A DNA stretch of 64,000 bases from Trichoplax sp. H2 (lineage: Eukaryota > Placozoa > Uniplacotomia > Trichoplacea). The position numbers and the translations under genes are program-made. The notes beneath the pieces are model-generated. The model had not been told where the DNA came from. It searched no databases and saw only the letters and a list, made by a program, of their open reading frames with translations. Below are positions 15,538 to 28,343 of this stretch, in pieces; position 1 is the stretch's first letter; each line of letters opens with the position of its first letter. Where the stretch lies: contig NOWV01000019.1 in NCBI GenBank assembly GCA_003344405.1, forward strand, positions 434,001-498,000, read 5' to 3'.

Positions 15538-18500
15538 TTAAACATCTTCTAATTCTAACATCTTTTCTACGCTTGCTATAAGCTCCCGTTCGGGCTTTTT
15601 CCCATTTAATCTTGCAGCATCACGTCGTACCATTTCAGGTAATAAATCAAAGTAGGAAAAGACAAATGATCGCGTGACGTTGGAAAATTTCTTGATTCCA
15701 TTATGATCTTTATTAATTCCTAATTGCATGAAATGGCGTTGTAATGCTTTAAGCTTTAATTGCATCATTTTCTTTTCTAAATTTCGTCGCTCATTTTCTT
15801 CTCGTTCATGACGAATTTTATCCAAACGTTCTTTCTCAGCAAGTAGACGCAATCTTTCCTCTTCTTCTTTTCGTTTCAGTTCTAGTATTGCTTGTCGTTC
15901 AGCTTCTTCCATTAATCGGAGTTTTTCTTCTTCCATGGCTCGTCGTTTTGCTTCGGCTTCTTTAGCTCGACGTAATGCTGCTAACCGTTCTTCTTCTTCT
16001 TGTTTTAATTTTTCGCGTAATTCTGCTTCTCTATTTCTTGCTTCTTCCATTAATCGCTTTTCACGATCTTGTCGTTCCTCTTCTTCACGAATTCGAATAT
16101 AACGCTCTTCTTCTTCCTGCTTTAATCGTTCTTCTTGTTCTCGCTTAGCTCTTTCATATTCTTCTTGCTTCCTTCTCATTTCTTCCTCAGCTTTACGCTT
16201 TAATACTTCAATTCGTTGTGCCTCTTCAGCTTCTCGCTTCTTCATTTCTTGCCTTTCTAATCTTCTCTGTAGAACACGTTGTCTTTTTTCTTCAGCAGCT
16301 AATCTTCTCCTTTCAGCAGCTGACAATTTAACAATGTATTCACCATCGCTTTCTTCATCGGATAACTGACTACTTTTCCTAGGTATTTTGCTTTCTCCAC
16401 CTTCATCAGCTGGTAATTCGGGCACCATATCGAGTTCTTCATCTAGTTCATCATCTTCAAGCACTATTTCTTCTGTTTCTTCAGGAATAACTTCTACTTC
16501 GGACTCGCTCACTAAGCTATGACTCCTTACTTTTGCTTTTTTCTTCGGTTTCTTCTTTAACTTAGATCGTTTATTACCTAATATATCGCTCATGCTGGGT
16601 TTGCGAAGAACTTTACGATCACGTGGTGCTGCAAAAGTCGCTGCTACTTGTTTCTTAGGTGATTTGGCTTTGGCTATCTTTTTCATTTCTTGAGGTAGAA
16701 ATTGCTTTAAGCGTGCCATGGATGATTCGATGACTAATCTTTCCTTTTCCCTGGCTGTTAATTTAACCTCAGGGATTGGAATAGCCTCATGAACATGATC
16801 AGGGCTTAATAACTGATCGACTTCATGAAAGGGATCATCAACATCAGCCTCGACTTCTTCCTCTTGAACTGTCTCATCGTCACCGAAATGGCTCACGTCG
16901 GGCTGTAATTCAATTTCCGATTGCTGGCTTGGGATAGATATTGCTTTACCTAAAGCTTGATTAGCACTGTTACCTATTGATGCTCTTTCAGCTAGTATAG
17001 CTGCTTTACTTGCATTCTCATCATCGGTAGAATGTTGCCATTCCAATAGATCTTCGCTGATTTTAGTTTTCTCCAAATCAAGATCATCTTTACTATGACG
17101 AGTTGCAGCACTTGGAAGTCGAACTATTTTCTCTGCAGCTAATTCTAGAATAGAAAAATTAAATTATATCACTTTTATGATTTACCAACTATCTAAGAGA
17201 TTATGGTAGGTAAGAAAACTATTTATTTCTATTTCATTAGCATTTCTAGCATACGGTACCTATTGCAGACAGACTAGAAGATCGAGGAATGCTTCTCTGA
17301 TTGGCTTCTGCTAGTTCTTCTACTTGTTCACGTGTGAAAGAATAGGCTTTGGAGGGACTAGAGCGTCTACTTTCTGAATTGAGATCTGCTTCATTTATAC
17401 CTGTAATTTCTTCTTCTTCTTGCGTAGAGAGGGCATCATCTTTTACCATTTCAGCTAATCATAAATAGAAGCAATTAAACATTGGCATATGACCTGCTAT
17501 GAGGCTGTTTATCAAAATTTCAATCTGCTCTACAGTAACTTTCTACAAGGACATGGAAAATACTTGTTCTCTGCTGTATGGGTTGTGTCTTATTTAATGT
17601 TCTAATGATATTATAAATGTCCATTGATAGATTCAAATGCGAAAATGGGTAGCATAACTTAGCTTATAAAAATAATTTTCAACGCATTTGCTTTCTTACC
17701 TGCAATTGCTTGCAACCGTTGAGTAAATTCTGTTTCTGTAGCGGATACAAACAGCTGATTTTCAGCTAGCTTAGATTCTGTTTCAAAGTTGTCTAAATCT
17801 TTATGGTTTGCGATGCTACCCTTTCCGAATGAGCTAGCACCTCCAATATAAGATCCTATTTCCGCCGCTTTATTAACCCATAAAACGGAGGCAGCTTGTA
17901 AATCCGATATAATACTCGCTCCAGCATCATCACTAAGTTTATAAAACAAGAAGAAAAAAGGTCAAGATGATAATTGCTTATTAATTTAATAACATTCATT
18001 TGAAATAGGATACTAATAAATGAATGTCTATCTAGGATGCATCGGTAAACTTACTTATCGAAGACACTTTGGGCAACTCTGGATGCCACACGCCCCAAGA
18101 CATTAAAAGCGGATTTTGTATTCTGAACATGACCAGACTGATCTGGTAGATTAATTAATGATGAGTTTTCCAGGTCATCGCCAGCCCAATTTTGTTGGTG
18201 GTCCTCCTCTAATTCGACATTTTGGTTAACTAAGATCGGAGGGAGAACACCTTCCGCAGTAGAACCTCTCCTTGGAGTGCGTGATTGCAATGATGAAATA
18301 ATCACTGCATCACTTAATTTATTTTGAACCGATTGCCAATCTTGCATGGACGTGGCTGCACTAGCTCCTCGACTGATAGCTCTAGACAATTTTTTGCTTT
18401 GTTCTACTACTGAATATTAAGAATAGATCCTGATTAATCACGGAAAAAATTTGCCGCAACATTCAGCTGTCTGCTATGTCTGTAAGTTTTAAAGTGCTCA

Positions 18501-21500
18501 TATTGCCAATAGCACCGCTACAAATAATAAATAATGGTTTGAAGAAACGACTACCTGAACTGTATTTTACGGTATTACCAATTTTATTATATCAAGACTG
18601 AGCAACTATGTATGCTAAGAACTTAGATAGTACTTCGTGCAGCATAAGTGCGAAAACATTTATTATAAAGATGTACATAGTTGCACAATTTAATTCTAGG
18701 TAAATCTTTGCAATGATGGGATGTACTATATACGTATATACTCATATTTACCTGTTGATTGGCTTTCATCCTTCAGTTTCCGCAAGACATCTTGTACGTT
18801 GGTAAAATCTTCTTCAGTATCTAGCCATTCATTCAGGCGAGGTAGATATTTACCATCTTCTAACCTTTGCTGTGCCTTATCATTATACATTGCAGCTATG
18901 CTGTCATGACCACTATCATGACTAGTAATTGATGCTTTTGCACTAGCTGGTCTTAAAGCTCGGCTATAAGGTGATCTTCCACCTCCATGAACGCTAGCTC
19001 GGCTTTCTAAGCGTGCTTTGAGTAAGGGACTACTTTGTGGAGCACTTTGAGGACGATCATAAACAACTGGTCTTGCTGACATGCCACCTGTTTTAGGCAA
19101 TCCATCGCTATGGATACTAATATTGCTTGAATCATCATCTTCATCAACTTCATCAAATATATCAAAATTGTGTTCAGCACCGAATGTAATACGATTTGGG
19201 ATAATAATTTTCCTTTTACCCGATGATACGGAATAGTTATGACCATTAATGGTGCTAGTGCCATCGGTATCTTTGGCAGCATAGTCAGTAGTAATACTAT
19301 TGCTTGGTTTGTTAGATCGCTTCCAACCAATTCTAGGATATTCACTTAAATTGGTTGGGTTAATTCCATGCCGTTTTTGATGATAATGCTTATCTTCAAG
19401 TAAGGAATGCTTAACTCCAGCTTCGATATTATCCTTGTTCTGTACAAGTGTGGGTTGTTTTTTCATTCTGATTCGATTTTCTGGCTCATCTTTAATAATT
19501 ATGTATTAAAAAAAAATTAAATACTTAACCAATGCTGACAGATCCTCTTTAGTGATAGAGGAGAGAGTGCAAATGCTACAGTATTGATTTAGCTAGCAAC
19601 AATGCAAACTTCTATCATTTACCTTCCGGATAGGCAGGCCTGCCAGTACGCCATGACTGCAAGCTCTCATCATCTTGTTGGCCACTTAGACTATCAAATT
19701 CATTATCGAATAGCTGCAGACGATTATAACCAATTTGTTGTATTTTCTAAAAAAATAAAAATTATAATTGATCAGATTTAGACTAGAATTAAGTCAGGAT
19801 GATGTTGTCCTAAAATTTGGATCAAAGAATTCATGTGTTTTACTACTAATGCTGATAGATACCTTTGGACTTGCTGTCCCCATCGTGGCATGATGTCCTT
19901 CTGTTGAATTAAAAGGCAATGATTGTCCAGGAAAGGATCCATCATCTTGAAATAAGGATTGGATATTAATAACAGCAGGATTATGATTCTCACCATCACT
20001 GCTATTCAATGACACATTTAATCGATCGGTATCAAATTGCGTTCCTTCTGAGCTCTCGTAGTTGTATGATTCTACACGTCGAGCATTATTCATCGCATAG
20101 GGATATTTGGATTCTTTACTAGGTAATTGAGCAGTAAACCCCGAATCGATGGATTCACTATCATGACTGCGAGGATGGGGTGGAACTAAAGCAGTGACAT
20201 CTTGATTAACGGGGGAATTGGAGCCTCGTGTACTTGCGCTGACAATGGAAACATCTTGATTACCAGATGTTCCTCTAGTTAAATGAGCATGAATAATTAA
20301 TTTACTGATGAGTTTTTCCTTGTCCGAGCGATTCAATTGCTGATAAACAATTTTCGGCGGTTGGACTCGTTGTAAAGCAACTTGAAATTCATCTTCGCTA
20401 TCTTCATCTTCTACTTCTTGTTGGGTACGTTGTTTACGTCGACTTGGAGGTGTCGGTTTCCATGGAGATACTATTTCATCACGACCATCATCGGTGTCGA
20501 GAACGCATGCATGACTATAAGCAGCTACAGCAGGATCTTCACCACTACTAGCTTTGCTAGCTACCCGTGAATGCCTTAGTCGATTGATTTTAGGTAGTGC
20601 TTTAAATTTAGACCAAATTTGTTGGCGTATAACATCAATTTCTTGCTGATTATCAACTGCTCCGTAAGACAGATTATGATAAGATAGTCGGTCATGTCGA
20701 GCAGCTGATGGTTTGTCGGTAGGTGTTGCTTTTTTCTGCTGTACTGGATGGGGAAATTGGGGTTTAAAATGGTTCATGGACCAAAAGTTACCATAAACGG
20801 GTGGTCTGGGCTTGGTATTCTTAGCATAATTGCTCCATTTGTGCCTGTTTTCAATATTGTAATTAGGACACCAATTTTCTCTTACCATAGATTGGTTCGG
20901 GTCGTAGACATATTGATGTTTATAGGGATCTTCATATTGATGGTAGTGTGAGTGATAGTGACCCTAATCAAAAATAAATAAGCAGTGGATGTATAGGTGA
21001 GTTTATCGGTACTCAACAATTTTGTAAAATAGTTCGAAAATAGAGTAGCTATCGGTACTGCTAGTCTAATTATGGAAAAAATTTCATCGCTGAAGTATAG
21101 ATGATGGCGGATATAAAAATAGAATGCTGGTGCATGTGATCAATTCGTATACTATAGATTAATTTTATAAATATCGATAGAGATTTTATCGTCATAAATA
21201 AATGCAGGCATAAAGAAGAAATAAATTTGAAACACGGTGCCTTAATTTAGACTAATTCATGAATAAAGCGAATTTTTACTTTTAGGAGACTACTAGATAA
21301 GAATTCAACTTTATATTATGACATCCATTCATTTATTTCAGTGATACTAAGTTAAATAAGACTTATGCATTGACAGATAGCTAGCATCATAAGAACTTAC
21401 TTTTTGCCTTTGCTTACTAAAATCGAAAATGGAACGTTGCAATTCGCCGGTAGTTTTAATTCCAACGGGTTCAACGTCATGAAATCGGGGGACTCTACGA

Positions 21501-24500
21501 AATTGATCTTCATAATATCTGGTATGCGGTGGTGGTGGCGAAATATCCGATGAAAATAAATATAGAGCTCCTTTCTTGGTCATAAATGTCTTAGGCAGGT
21601 GCATAGATGCCTTCCTTGCTTTAGTGATTTTTCCTAATGGTCTTGACCTTCGGATACTTTTAGATGGATAAAAGTATGAGTGTGAATCTCGCGGATGTAA
21701 GACATCGTCTCGAATTTGATCCGTCTGTAAATTGGAAGTATAATTTATTTAATTTGATATATTTATATTAATTGCATTAAATATGTATGAGGGCTCTCGA
21801 TAGATTAAAAGTAATGAGCTAAAGTTTAGTTATTGTGGGATTGTTGAAGAAATTGAGATCTTAGGCCTATTTGAGCTTGACTATATAGGAAAGCATCGTG
21901 AAGATTTTTGGCAGTATAAGATTGACTAAATATAGTTATGATTGTTCAGTTCTCAGTAGAGAAAATTACTGGGCTATAGCAATGAGCAAAAACTAGGTAA
22001 GGGAACACGCATCATTTACTAGAGTTAAATTCGTTCAAAGTCTGTAGATGACATTCACTTTTCTTGATCTTTTATAGGAAACTTTGGAAAGATCTGGAAA
22101 GTGGATAGCTTGATTAAAAATTTCGTGATATTGTAGGCATGTTTTGTTATTAGGATGGGAAAGATTAAAACTTAGATAATTCATAATACTATGAGCTTAG
22201 AAAGCCATAAATTATATAGTTATTCAAGGACATGTTCTTATCCCACTTAGCGGTAGCAGCGTGCAAGAGCGTAATAATTATTATTTAAGGAATATCTTCC
22301 CTACGTTAGAATTTAAGCCATCAGATTGACTGTATTGATCAATTTAAAATTAAGTAAGAAATTTTAAATCTATTGGGGAGAGATTTTTTTTCAAATTCTT
22401 AAAAAAAAATATACATTACCTATTGAACTCTATCATAACTGAAAAGTTATTAATTAAAAGCTCTTCATTTGCTTTATCAACTTACAAATCGAGGATCTTG
22501 ACGATGAAAATCATTCCACGATGCATAACCTTGTGATACAGACGAAAACATGCTACCGGATGTCCACAATATAGGAGGAGGCAAATGGGGATATTTTGAA
22601 GGTTGTACAATTCGGCGTCTAGATTTTATGGTTTTAAAAAATGCAATTTAAAAATCAAGAATATTCTAATAAAATCTAGATTTTTCAATAAAAGAAAGCT
22701 TTAGTTATCGATATTATGAATAGAATAAGATAGTAAATATGATAGCAATATCGTTGATTGAATTTTGGAGCTCAATTGATCTCTGTAGTCCCTTATATTA
22801 CATAGAAAGGCCATCATAAACAGAGTGACTAAGATGTTATTATTTGCAGGCCGTATTATTTTCCATGAAACAAACTGATATCTTGTAACAATATTGCCTT
22901 GTTGGAGAGCATGCATTAAAATTAAACAGCAAGACATGTTGCTATAAAGAGATATGAGAATAGGTTCACTATTGGCTATGCCTATCCCTCCAATTTATAT
23001 AAAAGTTGTAAAGCAGAATGAATGTTATTCTAGTCTAGAGCTATTATCAACTGACACTAGAGTTAAATTCAATCAATTTAGATTCAGAATAGCTTTGTTT
23101 CACTAGAGATTACGAAGATTCGATAGTAAATATTTAATAAGAAAGAATTAAGACCAAGGATTGAATTCATAGTGATCACTACTTCATATAGTACAAGAAA
23201 CAAATTGAGTAATTAGATTAAGTTATATTGAATAGTGAGTTACTTGAAGGAATTAAGAAGTTGATAAATACGTGATTATTATGACTTTTATAGTGAATTT
23301 TATCGCATGAAAAGGTTTAAATGGGCAGGTTAAAATAGATATAGAAGCTATTAATTAAGATAAATAGATACACTGTAATAAAAGGCGTTGTCAAAAAATA
23401 GCGATATCACATTAGGAATAGCGTGACTAGCTAACTTCCATATACGCTACCGTGAAACTGAAAATATACGGAATGGTGTTACTTAGAGATGTGATATAAT
23501 TTACATGTATTTAAAAGAAAGTTTATAAGTTCTATGGAGGCTCTACAGTAATCTACAAAGGTACGTGGATGAAGATAAATTACGCCGTTTAACATTAAAT
23601 TTTATACTTGAAACGAAACGTCGTCATAAAGCGGTCAAATAAAGTTAGACACAAAATTTATGTAACTTTGTAATCGGGACCTAGATCAAGCTGAAAGCAA
23701 TCTTAAAAGCTTTCAGTGTCAGTAGATCTAATTCAGCGTCATTCAAACATCTCTTCTAGATGATCAACAACTAAACGTGAATTACCTCACTTCAACTCAA
23801 TCTTTTAATAGCTAAAAGCGATCTGAAAATTTAAATAGCTTAATATGGATAGAAGTGATGCTGCAAGTGATAAGGAATATCATCTAGATTTTTAGTCTGT
23901 AGTTGAAAGCCATCTTAAAAAAGTATAAAACGCAATCCTACGAGTACATACATTATGATAATTATGATCACAAGTAAATGCTCTATCTGCGATCGTCTGG
24001 AATATACTGGCTAAAATAATTTTTCGGATACCCAATTAAAGTTTAGCAATGATTAGTATCTACTGACTGGCATGAGGAAAATAAATTTCCATACGGTCAT
24101 TTAAAATCGTCCAACGATGGCCATTTTTGCTTACTCGCAGATATTCATATTGGCGTATGTTAATATTATATAGCAAACAACTAATTTAATTCGTAGATTA
24201 TTATTAGTATGATAAAAATATGGATTAATCGATAGAATATTTTTGTTAATAGAAATAAAGAGAACTAAAAGGCCAAAAGAAAATTATTGAAAAGCCTTAA
24301 TGAAATTATTAATGGAATAGAAGAAAACAATATAGTAAACAAAAAGGGATTTAACAGCAGGATATTTTCGTTGATGAATTCTAAGCTAAAAAAAGGCATT
24401 AGTTGGTAGTACACAGATCAAAACTTTGTAAGATCGAGACAAGTACTACCATTAAAATCTGTTGACGTAGGAATAAACCAACAGAGGTAATATGGAGAAA

Positions 24501-26134
24501 AAACATAACTGCACGAAATATCAATTGGATGTCATTTCATTATCGATATGTTGTCATTGAGATTTCTAAGAACAGTAGCAGTTTTTCGGCTTATATTAGA
24601 ATAGAAATAATAAATTGATAAGCTAGCGCAAATATTGGAAATCATTCTTCAATCTGATTAGAATAGGTGATGATCTGTTATTACTTTGATACGCTATAGA
24701 GTTACTACTAATCTTCATCATTGTATTTGAAGGAGGAAGAGATACGGTAGTTAAATTGAAAGAGATGTGATATAGATTGAATTCTGCCGTATACTTTTTA
24801 TAACCTAGAGTCTGATTATGCTACTAAATCAATTAGATAAAATTGATTTTAAACTCTAGCATCTCTATCTCGGACAATAAATTAGTAAGAGTAACATGAG
24901 CACGACTATTTCAGGCTTTTTTGTATATCATGTTGTGAATTTTGTCGAGTTAGTGCGTCAATATTGCTTGGATTGATTGCTAAACTACTTCAGCAAAAAA
25001 CTCATTCATTAAAGTCTGCTATGGCAATATTTTCATCTACTTGTTAGATAGATTTAGGGGCATGGAAATGATTGAAATAATTATCATGGTTATTTTACTA
25101 AGAGTAGAACTCAAGAGGTATTCCAAATGCGCTTACTATAACGAAAATTGAAATAAAGTAGGTATGGAGTATTTAACTGTAATTCTGTTGCGATCGGCAA
25201 CGTATCGAGGAATTTTCGGAACTTTATTATGAAAGATCGAAAACAAAGTTTGCGTTATCAATATCATAAAATTGCATGTTTCCCAAAAAAATTAACGAAA
25301 ATTGCTGATGGTAAAACATTTTAAATGTGAAGGAACCAAAGGCATAAAAGAGGCGAGATCAAATAATTCCGAAAAATTCTTGTTTAAGTATAAGGTTATA
25401 TGGATCTTATTGCTACTGGCAAAGCACTTAATAGCTAAGAAAATGTTTATCGCTCAACATAGGTAATGAAAAATAGTTCAATGATGACATAATGAGCAAG
25501 TTTTGAAAGTATCGTTTAAAATTATAAGTGTAAACCTGGAGACTTTGAGAAATTCTTTCAAAGCGATTTATAGCTTTATATTTTGGCGTGCTTTAGGGTT
25601 GATTCGGTTGAAATAGTAGGAAAGAATTGATTAAATTTTAGGAAGAATTACGCACCTAAAGGATGCTTCACCTGGTGAAATAATGAATATTATCTAATGA
25701 TAGACGAGTTTTTGAGATGTGAGTTTTCTTACTTATTGTAGCTAATCTATATTGTAAATACTATATATTGAATATTGAATACTGTAGGCTTATAATAATT
25801 TTATAGTTCCTGGCAAATTATTGGAATCTGTAATAATTAGGTTACGGAAAGAAAACTAAAAATATAATTGATCGAAATATGCTTCTTTACAAAGATGTAC
25901 GGTGAAATGGATGCAAGTAATTAAGCCGTGATATTAAGAATGTTTATGGTTGCTATCAGTTAACATCAGAACTGGAAAATATTTAGTAATAAACTAATGG
26001 TGATTATTTTAAATAAAGTTACGTTCTATTATAAAGTAGAAGTAGCGAAAAAAGGATGATAAATGTATTTACTTTCTACTTAATTTTCTCATAAAATCAG
26101 GCAATGGCGGCGGTGATGGTAGTGTTCCAGCCAT
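15538..26134 (-). CDS. KIAA2012-like large coiled-coil protein
   Basis: Ten exons in transcript order: 26134-26073, 22618-22486, 21724-21401, 20963-19863, 19746-19623, 19489-18752, 18409-18055, 17932-17700, 17454-17260 and 17144-15538. All phases agree and the product is 1623 residues. The N-terminus is proline-rich (LPSPPPLPD). Residues 108-119 read LPKTFMTKKGAL, close to the block I recall near the N-terminus of human KIAA2012. The middle is low-complexity, rich in Ser, Gln and charged residues. Residues about 1358-1557 form one long Glu/Arg/Lys coiled coil, followed by a compact tail (RSFVFSYFDLLPE). Human KIAA2012 is shorter (about 1180 residues) but has the same N-terminal block and C-terminal coiled coil. 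Its function is not established; a structural or ciliary role would be guesswork. The first exon, 3.45 kb upstream, is supported by an ATG, a good donor and the right phase. Confidence 0.82.
22619..26072. other. Large first intron of the KIAA2012-like gene
   Basis: A 3.45-kb intron, the longest in the modelled genes. I saw no additional in-phase exon on either strand. A long first intron often carries regulatory elements, but none can be named from the sequence. Confidence 0.5.
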
Positions 26135-28343
26135 AGTGTAGGCAATCATCGGATAAATTATAATATTGAATAGCAGTGTATTAAATAGTTTAAGGCAGTC
26201 ATACAGATTATCGGAAGTAAGTTAGTAATTAAATTAACGATATTCTTGATGATTGTATGACAGTTATAAAAGATAGTCTATTCAAGATTGGCCAATTTTA
26301 CTTGACTCGATTAACTTAAAGAACAAAGTGAATAATTTTTTCCCTCATATTAACAATTTAACTCTTAATTGTTACATTAACAATTTATAACATGAAACAA
26401 AGTAAGAATGATTGTCATAATAGGTAGAATAGCGATCATTTTCTATTTTATAGAGTTTCAGTCATTAGATAGAAGTATAAACTAGATGATGACATGGAAG
26501 AGAGCTGTCATCATGCTCGAATGATCTGGACCATGATGGCCTTCATTGCAGCTGAACAAAGCAGATGGACTGCCATAAAAGTCATGAAAAAAAATGCAAT
26601 GTGTTGAACTTACCTAAATAATAATAAGATCGGGTCAATTGATTGTGATCTATTCTGTATAGGAATAATCGAAGCTAGTAATTGCGAATTATTCGATCAA
26701 TTATCGATCCATTTCTTTCTTGCGTGTTTTTAAATTGAATCAATTTGGGGAACTATCGCCATTTTAATTTATGTAGTATACTAGTTAGAACAAGAATTTA
26801 CGTCTGCAAATTATCTTCAAAGCGTCAATGTTTCTAAACTAGTTACCATGGTAATTAATCAACCATGGTAATGAGATGGTGTCAAGAAACATGGGACCCT
26901 AAACGATTACGATTGGATACAACTATTTCTATACTATTTAATTTACGCATACATAACGGTCATTAAATAAACAATAGAATACAATAGCCATTAGATCTAT
27001 CTATTATTTGAAGATCATTATCTCAGTTATATTCTTCATTATGATAGTGATCTTATTGTGATATTAAAAGAGATGCAAGTGATGCAGTCATGATCTATAT
27101 GCAACGCACAATTTCATTGGTAGGCTTGATACGTAATTTTTTAAATTGTTTATCCAGTTTCTTTTATGACTGAAGCCTTGTCTGAGTAGATCTTGGCAAT
27201 TACTATGCTCTATGATAATAAAATGCTACTGCCAAAGATTTATATGTGTTACTATAGACTGCGACTAGAACGACAACAATATTTAAGTATTGTCAATGCA
27301 TTTAAGAGTAACTTTAGCCAGCGAACTATTGCGCTTTGTACTTACCATAAATGAATAATAATATACATTCAATCAATTTTCTACTGACAGAGTAGGATGT
27401 GATGAGTAAATTGGGAATTAAAATTTAAGGCTGTTAATGATTTACCAAGATATTCAAATAGATAATTGCATATAACCTTAGCCTCTCGAACTATCATATG
27501 CTACATTTACTACTAGGGTACATTTGTTTTTCCTAGTGATAATGAAATACCCTAGCGATTAAATTATAGATCACAAAGTAATCATAATAGCTAGCATCGT
27601 AAAATTGATCCTGGCATCGCATACATGAGAGATCGTACAAGCGTTTTCATAGCATATTGCCGCAATTCAGCGAATTTCAGGATTGGGTAATATATTTGCT
27701 GAGGTTAAGACTTTAAATTATACAGTATATTGAAAGGTTGTTAAACAACTTGGTAAGAAGAATTTACAAGAAAAGCCTTTGCATAATGTATAAACGATTT
27801 TCAAAGAAAAGTATTCTCTATTTCTTTATTATAGGCAGATTAGATCAGATTAAAGTACATTAAGATACGAATATTTTAGAAAAATTTTAAGATATAGTGT
27901 ATAAGATCAGCTCATTCGAAGGCTACAACACAGATGCCATTCTTTATTTTGACAGAAGGTGCATTAGTTAAAAAGTCGAGAAATAAAAGAGGTTCTCTAT
28001 GATTAGAATTTTAATCAGTAGTCTTATTAGACATAGGCCTATTACCGTTGTAGCAAATAAAAGCACAATTCCTGTACCGTAGTACTTGTACTTGCCCAAA
28101 ATACAAAATTGCGTAGCATAAGTTCTAAAATTAAATCTGTGTTTATCTCAGGCTGGCGCACATTGGCATTGCTATAATCTCAAATCAGTGATCTTATTAA
28201 ATAATTATACGATAAAGTTGTGCAAGGATAATGAAAAATATGTTAAAACTTAACTTGAATCATCACCTAGAGCTATATTCGAAACATCTAAACACCAGTT
28301 ACGCGCATTTTATAGATTAATGGCTTTAACAAAAGTATCTGAT
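26135..28343. other. Intergenic gap upstream of the KIAA2012-like gene
   Basis: About 2.2 kb between the KIAA2012-like start codon and the stop of the next minus-strand gene. It should contain the KIAA2012-like promoter. The only notable element is a pair of 'ccatggtaa' palindromic boxes near 26846-26874. No exon was found. Confidence 0.5.

Noticed and set aside
19007-19345. 112-residue minus-strand frame inside the KIAA2012-like gene
   Set aside because: Shadow of the true coding frame of exon 18752-19489.
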